Part shown: positions 1 to 7,495 of the stretch, in pieces
Position numbering within the stretch: position 1 is the stretch's first letter
Layout of the letters: each line of letters begins with the position of its first letter
Assembly: GCA_030690855.1 (NCBI GenBank)
Contig: JAUYFR010000054.1
Span: forward strand, 1-7,495
DNA length: 7,495 nt
DNA from: Gallionellaceae bacterium
GTDB taxonomy: Bacteria > Pseudomonadota > Gammaproteobacteria > Burkholderiales > Gallionellaceae
Reading direction: 5' to 3'
The notes under the pieces: model-generated
What the model saw: only the letters and a program-made list of their open reading frames with translations
Database searches by the model: none
What the model was told of the DNA's origin: nothing
Program-made: the position numbers and the translations under genes

Positions 1-1305
1 GATGTGATGTTGCGCGATGAAGGCGTGGCAGAGCTACTACCCGCTTGCAATACCGTGATCTTCGACGAGGCGCATCAATTACCCGAAACCGCCAGTTTAT
101 TTTTTGGCGAAAATATTTCCACCTCGCAACTATTCGATCTCGCACGCAATAGCCAGTTAGAAGCCATCGTCAGCGCAAAAGACTTCGCGCCCTTACCACT
201 GGCCTGCGATGCGCTGGAAAAAGCCGCACGAGATTTACGACTCATCTTCAAAAAAAATGAAGGTCGCATGACCGCCGATGCCACGCTAGATTTACCGGGC
301 TGGACCGATGCGTTAGCCACGCTGAGCAAGCAACTCATCGCACTCACTGACCTGTTAGAAAAACAAGCCGAGCGCAGCGAAGGCCTAGAAAACTGCTGGC
401 AACGTGGGCAAGCTTTATCTTTGCAATTACGTCAGTGGCAAGATGAAACTGCCGCCGACAAAGTGCGCTGGCTCGAAATATTTCACCATGCCGTCGTGCT
501 GAACACCACACCACTTTCAATCGCAGAAATTTTTGCCAAGCAAATTAGTAGCCATCCACGCGCTTGGATTTTCACCTCTGCAACACTCGCGGTAAAACAA
601 AACTTTGCGCACTACCAAGCGGAGATGGGATTACTAGACGCTCGCACCGCGTGCTGGGATAGCCCATTCAACTATCAAGAACAAGCGCTACTCTATGTCC
701 CACAAGAAATGCCCGAACCTAATAGCCAAGGCTACACCGAGGCAGTGATTCAAGCCGCTCTACCCTTAATCGAAGCTAGCAAGGGACGTGCGTTTTTATT
801 ATTTACCAGCTTAAAAGCGATGCAACGTGCTTACGAAATATTGCAAGCCGAGTTCGACCGAAAAAATTTGAAATACCCGCTGATGATTCAGGGCGAAGGC
901 TCACGTAACGAATTGCTAAGCCGCTTTCGTGAACACGGCAACGCGGTTTTACTCGGCAGCCAATCTTTCTGGGAAGGCGTCGATGTGCGTGGCGAAGCGC
1001 TGTCCTTAGTCGTCATCGACAAGCTACCGTTTGCACCGCCCGACGACCCCGTACTTGCCGCACGCATCGCACAGATTACCAAGCAGGGGCGCAATGCTTT
1101 TATGGAGTATCAGCTCCCACGCACCGTCATCAATCTCAAACAAGGTGCTGGACGTTTAATTCGCGACGAGCAAGATCGCGGCGTGCTAATGATTTGCGAC
1201 CCACGCTTGATTGCCAAACACTATGGCAAGCGTATCTGGCAAAGCCTTCCGCCTTTTAAGCGCACCCGCGACGTGAATGAAGCGGTCGCATTTTTTTCCC
1301 AATAA
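1..1305 (+). CDS. DinG/YoaA-type ATP-dependent DNA helicase (XPD/Rad3-like, SF2), 5' truncated
   Basis: This is the C-terminal 434 residues of a Rad3/XPD-like 5'-3' DNA helicase of the DinG/YoaA group, which unwinds DNA and R-loop-like substrates during repair. The reading frame is open from base 1, so the apparent GTG/ATG starts near base 4 are internal. The missing N-terminus (about 200 residues by comparison with E. coli YoaA, about 636 aa) would carry the Walker A motif and the Fe-S cluster cysteines. Visible motifs are the Walker B DEAH box (bases 64-75, in VIFDEAHQL), motif III TSATL (574-588), motif V GSQSFWEGVDVRG (from about 955), and motif VI QGAGRLIR (1141-1164) with its arginine finger. 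The segment between DEAH and TSATL matches the helical arch insertion of the family. The C-terminus is intact and ends in TAA. DinG and YoaA cannot be separated without the N-terminus; the compact C-terminal part favours YoaA. The family assignment is very secure. Confidence 0.95.
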   Translation, partial: DVMLRDEGVAELLPACNTVIFDEAHQLPETASLFFGENISTSQLFDLARNSQLEAIVSAKDFAPLPLACDALEKAARDLRLIFKKNEGRMTADATLDLPGWTDALATLSKQLIALTDLLEKQAERSEGLENCWQRGQALSLQLRQWQDETAADKVRWLEIFHHAVVLNTTPLSIAEIFAKQISSHPRAWIFTSATLAVKQNFAHYQAEMGLLDARTACWDSPFNYQEQALLYVPQEMPEPNSQGYTEAVIQAALPLIEASKGRAFLLFTSLKAMQRAYEILQAEFDRKNLKYPLMIQGEGSRNELLSRFREHGNAVLLGSQSFWEGVDVRGEALSLVVIDKLPFAPPDDPVLAARIAQITKQGRNAFMEYQLPRTVINLKQGAGRLIRDEQDRGVLMICDPRLIAKHYGKRIWQSLPPFKRTRDVNEAVAFFSQ

Positions 1306-1344
1306 GTTGCTTACTCCACAGATTAAACATCTCCCAATTCTGGC

Positions 1345-1373
1345 GTGAACTTACCACTCCAAACGAGTAAAAT
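1345..1373 (+). promoter_or_regulatory. possible sigma-70 promoter for the ankyrin-repeat gene
   Basis: The 109-base gap between the helicase stop and the ankyrin start contains TAAAAT at 1368-1373 (5 of 6 to TATAAT). A weak -35 candidate, GTGAAC at 1345-1350 (3 of 6 to TTGACA), lies 17 bases upstream. A start near 1380 would give a leader of about 35 bases. The -10 is reasonable and the -35 poor, so this is a suggestion only. The rest of the gap shows no hairpin terminator and no other clear signal. Confidence 0.35.
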
Positions 1374-1414
1374 ACGCCGTCCAAGTAACTTATCGCATCA
1401 CCATAAACACGAAT

Positions 1415-2299
1415 ATGAACCAAGCAATGCTGCAAATGCTTCAAGGGGTAGCGCGTCTTTATCCGCACAAATTGGAACAAGGTTATCCGCGTATTTTTGA
1501 AAAACTGATCGAGCTTTGGGACAGCCCTCAGCTCGACGCATATTTTCATGAATTGATGATGAATACGCGTGAAGGGCGCCAAGGCTTTCCTATCGATGTG
1601 GCTAATGAAATATATTATTTAAGCCAAGTGCGGGAGCGCACTAAAAACATGCAGCCTCAAGCTGATCAAAATAACTGGGCAAACATTGCACTCGAACATC
1701 AACGAGAAATTGAGCGCAGTGGCTTTGAATGCTCGCCAAAGGGGCTATTAAGCTCAGCCGAATCTGGCAACAGCAAAGTCATTAACATATTCATCAGTAG
1801 CGGCGCAGATCTTGATATTAGAGATGAACGTGGCTGGACTCCGTTGATGATTTCTTCATTTAACGGCAACGAAGAAATCGCTCAATTGCTTATCGCTAAC
1901 GGTGCCAATATCCACATTAAAGACAGGTCTGGTTATAGCCCGATCCATTGGGCTGCCTTTAATGGTTTTACCAGCGTAGTGAAACTGCTTATTATCAAAC
2001 ACGCCGATCTCAATGCGCAAAGCCAACATGGTTGGACAGCATTACTGCAAGCGGCAACACGCGGACATCTCGCCACCTGCGGTGCGTTAATTGCCGGCGG
2101 AGCCGATGTTAATTTAGGGAGCAGCGATGGCTGGACGCCTTTGCATAAAGCCTCTGCCAATGGCCATATTGAAATCGTTAAACTTTTGCTCAATGCAAAA
2201 GCTAATCGCAATGCAGAACAACAGCCCGGCATAACACCACTACTGCTCGCCACAAAAAACAATCATCAGGCGATTCAAGCTCTTTTGCAGACGCCCTAA
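1415..2299 (+). CDS. ankyrin-repeat protein with an uncharacterised N-terminal helical domain
   Basis: This 294-residue protein has no signal peptide or membrane segment, so it is probably cytoplasmic. Residues about 16-75 form a compact, probably helical region with a distinctive stretch, YPRIFEKLIELWDSPQLDAY, followed by GRQGFP and an EIYYLSQ helix. I recall similar stand-alone or fused N-terminal regions in other proteobacterial proteins but cannot name a family. Residues 79-107 look like a polar linker. From about residue 108 to the end there are six ankyrin units on a 33-residue spacing, with typical GWTPLH-type turns and GADxN endings. Ankyrin stacks bind proteins and no catalytic motif is visible, so the role is probably as a protein-protein adaptor; the partner is unknown. 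The ATG at 1415 has no clear Shine-Dalgarno. ATGs four and seven codons in are also possible and have no better site. It lies 60 bases upstream of acnA on the same strand. Confidence 0.88.
   Translation: MNQAMLQMLQGVARLYPHKLEQGYPRIFEKLIELWDSPQLDAYFHELMMNTREGRQGFPIDVANEIYYLSQVRERTKNMQPQADQNNWANIALEHQREIERSGFECSPKGLLSSAESGNSKVINIFISSGADLDIRDERGWTPLMISSFNGNEEIAQLLIANGANIHIKDRSGYSPIHWAAFNGFTSVVKLLIIKHADLNAQSQHGWTALLQAATRGHLATCGALIAGGADVNLGSSDGWTPLHKASANGHIEIVKLLLNAKANRNAEQQPGITPLLLATKNNHQAIQALLQTP
1736..2296 (+). repeat. six tandem ankyrin repeats encoded in the ankyrin gene
   Basis: The units, in protein residues, are about 108-138 (degenerate, N-terminal cap), 139-171, 172-204, 205-237, 238-270 and 271-294 (shortened C-terminal cap). 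Four internal units are exactly 33 residues long. Their turns start GWTPLM, GYSPIH, GWTALL and GWTPLH, and most end in a GAxxN-like loop. The repeats are diverged at the DNA level, so this is an old protein repeat and not a recent tandem duplication. Confidence 0.85.
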
Positions 2300-2320
2300 A
2301 TATTCGTAACAGTTTGATTT

Positions 2321-2340
2321 AATTGAGTAATTAGTAAATT
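2321..2340. promoter_or_regulatory. AT-rich imperfect palindrome in the acnA leader, possible operator
   Basis: The 60-base gap before acnA is strikingly AT-rich compared with the flanking genes. Bases 2321-2330 and 2331-2340 form two 10-base arms that match as an inverted repeat at 8 of 10 positions, centred on TAATTA. A poor promoter-like pair overlaps it: TTGATT at 2314-2319 and TAAATT at 2335-2340, with only 15 bases between them. If that pair were used, transcription would begin almost at the Shine-Dalgarno. The palindrome could be a regulator site, but it fits no consensus I can name, and AT-rich DNA readily gives such symmetry by chance. Confidence 0.25.
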
Positions 2341-2346
2341 CACTTC

Positions 2347-2351
2347 GGAGG
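2347..2351 (+). promoter_or_regulatory. strong Shine-Dalgarno of acnA
   Basis: GGAGG lies 8 bases before the ATG at 2360. It is the strongest ribosome binding site in the window and fixes the acnA start, consistent with a highly expressed TCA-cycle enzyme. Confidence 0.85.
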
Positions 2352-2359
2352 CATTCACT

Positions 2360-5049
<2,690 letters not shown>

Positions 5050-5053
<4 letters not shown>

Positions 5054-5769
5054 GCATCATCCCCATCCTGATGTACCACAACATTGGCGTGCCGCCCGAG
5101 GGCGCTAAGTTGCGTAATCTTTACGTGCGCAAAAGCGCCTTTGCACGACAGATGTGGATGTTGCGAATGCTGGGCTATCAAGGGCTTTCCATGTCTGCCG
5201 CGATGCCTTATTTACGTGGCGAGAAGCAAGGCCGAGTGGCGGTCATCACCTTCGATGATGGTTATGTGGATACACTTGAAGATGCACTCCCTATTTTGCA
5301 AAAAAACAATTTCAGCGCCACTTGCTATTTCATCAGCAATAAAATAGGACAATATAATCAATGGGATGCAGGGAAACTCAATGTTCGAAAAGCATTAATG
5401 AGCGAGGGGCAAATTCTGAAGTGGCATGGGGCGGGCATGGAAGTTGGCGCGCATTCACGCACTCATCCTCGCCTAACCGGCTGCACAGACGATGAATTGA
5501 AAAATGAAATTGCTGGCAGTAAAACTGATTTAGAAAAACTAATCGGCCAGCCCGTGACACAGTTTTGCTATCCCTACGGTGATCTCGATGAGCGCGTGGT
5601 TAGTGCAACGCGTGAGGTGGGCTACGATGCAGCCACCACCGTGCAACGAGGTCGCGCACGAACGGGTGATAACCCCATGCTCTTCCGTCGTGTATTGGTC
5701 AGTGGCAGCACTTTACCGCATCTTTTTCTCTTGAAGCTATTCGGCAATTACGAGGATAAACGCGGATGA
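5050..5769 (+). CDS. polysaccharide deacetylase family protein (NodB/CE4 fold)
   Basis: This 239-residue protein of the NodB homology (carbohydrate esterase 4) family belongs to enzymes that remove N- or O-acetyl groups from glycans with a divalent metal. It opens with PILMYHNI, a hallmark of many bacterial members. Motif 1 is TFDDG (residues 67-71), with D69 the likely catalytic base and D70 a metal ligand. Motif 2 is HSRTH (135-139), giving the other two ligands, H135 and H139. Motif 3 is CYPYG (173-177), in which the classical arginine of RxPY is replaced by cysteine; related lineages also vary here. There is no signal peptide or membrane anchor, so it probably acts in the cytoplasm on a lipid-linked or nucleotide-linked precursor rather than on finished wall polymer (inference). 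The TTG start overlaps the acnA stop by four bases (TTGA), and its own stop overlaps the following glycosyltransferase start (ATGA). The substrate cannot be read from the sequence. Confidence 0.9.
5752..5756 (+). promoter_or_regulatory. Shine-Dalgarno of the glycosyltransferase, inside the deacetylase end
   Basis: GAGGA lies 9 bases before the ATG at 5766, within the last codons of the deacetylase. It supports this start and translational coupling through the ATGA overlap. Confidence 0.65.
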
Positions 5770-6860
5770 AAATTCTCTTCGTTGGCACGCATAATGGGGG
5801 AGGCGGCACTGAAAGCCACCTCGTTACCCTCGCTAAAGCGATGAGCGAAGCGGGCCATGAAGTTGCCGCAGTCATTCGCTTTGATACGCCTATTCACAAA
5901 GGATTAGCAGGTAGTGAGGTAAAGCTTTATCAAGGAATATTCCGTAACGCTTTTGACCCTCGAGGCATCATCGCGGTGTGGCGCGCAGTGAGTGAATTCA
6001 AACCTGATTGGATTGTCGGTAGTTTCAGCAAAGAGTATTGGCCGCTAGCGGTGATTGCACGTTTGCGCGGCGTGAAGTTGGCGCTGTTCAAACACATGGA
6101 CTACCCCTTACGTTTTTTCACGCACCATTTCATTCCACACTTGGCGCATCGTTTCATCGTCATCTCAGAATACATGCGCAAAAATTTTATTGCGCGTGGC
6201 GTGGATGCTGCGCAAATTGATTTGCTCTACAACCCCCTCGACCTAAATCACTTCCAGCACGATCCAGCATTACGTAAAAAAACGCGTAAATTAATGGGCT
6301 TTAATGACAGCGATGTGGTGATTGGCTACATCGGCGCGATGCACCCAGATAAAGGCATGCTCCCGCTATGCGACGCGATTAATCAGGTGATGGCCGAAGT
6401 GCCAAATCTCAAAGCATTATGGGTAGGCGAAGGATTGGCGCTTGAAGAATTGAAAACCAAGTTTCAGAACAGCGGCTTTGCCTCTCAACATACGTGGCAC
6501 ACTTGGTCACCCAACGTCTTACCGTACTATGCGGCTATCGACATGCTTGCGATGCCAACTATCGGCAATGAAGCTTTTGGACGTGTCTCAATCGAGGCTC
6601 AAGCCTGTGGCCTACCTGTGTTGTGCAGCAATAACGGCGGCCTATCTGAAACTCTACAACCTAATATCACGGGGTTGCTACTGCCAGCAGGCGATGTACC
6701 TGCATGGCGAGAGGCTATTTTTAAATTAGCGAAAGACACTGAGCTACGCATGCGACTCAGCAGCAAGGGGCGTGATTGGGTGAACAGTACTTTTAGCACG
6801 ACTGCTATCGTGCAAGAATTTACTAGACTGCTTGAAGAACGCAGATCAAAGAACGATTAA
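5766..6860 (+). CDS. glycosyltransferase family 4 (GT-B fold)
   Basis: This complete 364-residue retaining glycosyltransferase of the GT4 type transfers a sugar from a nucleotide donor onto a glycan or lipid acceptor at the cytoplasmic face of the membrane. The N-terminal acceptor domain begins with MKILFVGTHN and a glycine-rich GGGGTESHL loop (residues 11-19). The C-terminal donor domain begins around YIGAMHPDKGM (188-198). It contains the EX7E motif (E269 and E277, in GNEAFGRVSIEAQ) and the CGLPVLCSNNGGLSE segment (281-295) that binds the donor. No membrane helix is obvious; attachment would be peripheral. It overlaps the deacetylase by four bases, so the two are probably made together and act on one glycan such as LPS, O-antigen, capsule or exopolysaccharide (inference). 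Donor and acceptor are unknown. It ends convergently against the RCK gene with no space for a terminator. Confidence 0.93.
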   Translation: MKILFVGTHNGGGGTESHLVTLAKAMSEAGHEVAAVIRFDTPIHKGLAGSEVKLYQGIFRNAFDPRGIIAVWRAVSEFKPDWIVGSFSKEYWPLAVIARLRGVKLALFKHMDYPLRFFTHHFIPHLAHRFIVISEYMRKNFIARGVDAAQIDLLYNPLDLNHFQHDPALRKKTRKLMGFNDSDVVIGYIGAMHPDKGMLPLCDAINQVMAEVPNLKALWVGEGLALEELKTKFQNSGFASQHTWHTWSPNVLPYYAAIDMLAMPTIGNEAFGRVSIEAQACGLPVLCSNNGGLSETLQPNITGLLLPAGDVPAWREAIFKLAKDTELRMRLSSKGRDWVNSTFSTTAIVQEFTRLLEERRSKND

Positions 6861-7495
6861 CCCGCGCCCTGCATCAACTGCTCCATCCTTGCCCTACCAT
6901 CAGGCGTGGTCATTACCATCAGCACATCGCCTCCCGTAACAATCTGATTCGCGGGTGGATTAAACAGCCACTGGTTTGTTTTATTGCGCACTGCCAGCAC
7001 CAGACAATCAGCATTACCCTGATACAAAACCGTCAATGGCTTACCGGTTAAATCCTCTGGAACTTTTATTTCTTCCATCCGCACGCTGGCTTCAGATTTC
7101 AACATGTCGTCCAAAAACGACACCACGTGTGGGCGCACCATCGCTGACACAATTCGCAAGCCACCGGTAAAGTCAGGGGAGACAATTTCATCGGCGCCGG
7201 CACGACGTGTTTTCTCCGCATTTTTAACATCGTGGCACCGTGCGACAACGCGCGATAGAGGATTGAGTTGCTTGGCGCTTAAACTAATCACCAAATTTTG
7301 ACTATCGTCATGTGCTACGGCGAAAACCCCTTTAGCACGTAGCACGCCTGCTGCCAACAGCACGTCGTTATCAGTGGCGTCGCCATGTAAATAAAACTGC
7401 CCTGGATGAGCGATCAAATAGCGCTCAATCGTTTCTAAATCTGAATCAATAATCACACAGCTTCGACCAGTGGAGGTCAACTCATGCGCCACATT
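6857..7495 (-). CDS. RCK-domain (TrkA-N/TrkA-C) protein, probably a K+ channel regulatory region, 5' truncated
   Basis: The visible 212 residues are the C-terminal part of a protein that runs off the right edge; the frame stays open to 7495, so the apparent GTG start at 7492 is internal. They contain most of an RCK_N Rossmann domain. This includes the acidic strand end VIIDSD (about 14-19), which holds the NAD/nucleotide ribose, the HGDATD turn (37-42), and the AGADEIVSP segment (99-107). An RCK_C domain follows from about residue 135. The GGLRIVSAMVRPHVVSFLDDML helix is typical of two-transmembrane K+ channels with a cytoplasmic RCK ring (MthK/Kch-like), so a ligand-gated K+ channel is the best guess. 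A stand-alone TrkA-like or KefC-like protein is possible, because the pore or membrane part, if any, lies outside the window, as do the glycine-rich loop and the promoter. Confidence 0.85.
   Translation of the reverse strand, partial: NVAHELTSTGRSCVIIDSDLETIERYLIAHPGQFYLHGDATDNDVLLAAGVLRAKGVFAVAHDDSQNLVISLSAKQLNPLSRVVARCHDVKNAEKTRRAGADEIVSPDFTGGLRIVSAMVRPHVVSFLDDMLKSEASVRMEEIKVPEDLTGKPLTVLYQGNADCLVLAVRNKTNQWLFNPPANQIVTGGDVLMVMTTPDGRARMEQLMQGAG

Noticed and set aside
1276..1305. T-rich run near the helicase stop as a Rho-independent terminator
   Set aside because: The T run at about 1290-1297 lies inside the last helicase codons, and there is no stable GC-rich hairpin before it, only a few complementary bases.
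1933..2262. Minus-strand open frame opposite the ankyrin repeats
   Set aside because: Its cysteine- and serine-rich composition and lack of motifs fit an antisense shadow of the repeat-coding frame.
1736..2296. Ankyrin repeat region as a recent DNA tandem repeat or phase-variable tract
   Set aside because: The units are similar only at protein level, with diverged codons and no identical DNA blocks or short homopolymer/SSR tract.
2314..2334. FNR/CRP-like site beginning TTGAT upstream of acnA
   Set aside because: The second half-site would need ATCAA after four bases, but TTGAG is present, so it is a direct-repeat-like chance match and not the palindrome required.
6976..7301. Plus-strand open frames opposite the RCK gene as small new genes
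   Set aside because: They have no ribosome binding site or domain, and the opposite strand encodes a clear RCK protein throughout.

Overview
The window reads as ordinary chromosomal DNA of a Gram-negative bacterium, most likely a betaproteobacterium. That inference rests on protein style only: the DinG/YoaA-type helicase, the AcnA-type aconitase and the RCK protein all look betaproteobacterial (perhaps Nitrosomonadales/Gallionellaceae-like). No rRNA or other marker is present to prove it. Coding density is very high. I see no mobile element, CRISPR array, tRNA or rRNA, and no stretch without a gene longer than about 110 bases.

Layout: (1) 1-1305 (+), the C-terminal two thirds of a DinG/YoaA-type superfamily 2 DNA helicase, cut by the left edge. 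(2) 1415-2299 (+), a cytoplasmic protein with a short helical N-terminal domain followed by about six ankyrin repeats, with a possible promoter in the preceding gap. (3) 2360-5053 (+), a complete AcnA-type aconitate hydratase with a strong Shine-Dalgarno, preceded by an AT-rich 60-base gap holding an imperfect palindrome. (4) 5050-5769 (+), a NodB-type polysaccharide deacetylase whose best start is a TTG overlapping the acnA stop. (5) 5766-6860 (+), a GT4-type glycosyltransferase joined to the deacetylase by an ATGA overlap. (6) 6857-7495 (-), the NAD-binding (RCK) regulatory part of a K+ channel or TrkA-like protein, convergent with the glycosyltransferase and cut by the right edge.

The helicase, aconitase and RCK protein are familiar housekeeping families. 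The most distinctive arrangement is that a TCA-cycle aconitase appears to be translationally coupled to two enzymes that look like surface-glycan biosynthesis (deacetylase plus glycosyltransferase). The other item worth attention is the uncharacterised ankyrin protein immediately upstream of acnA. I found no convincing evidence of a wholly new system. The findings are graded accordingly.
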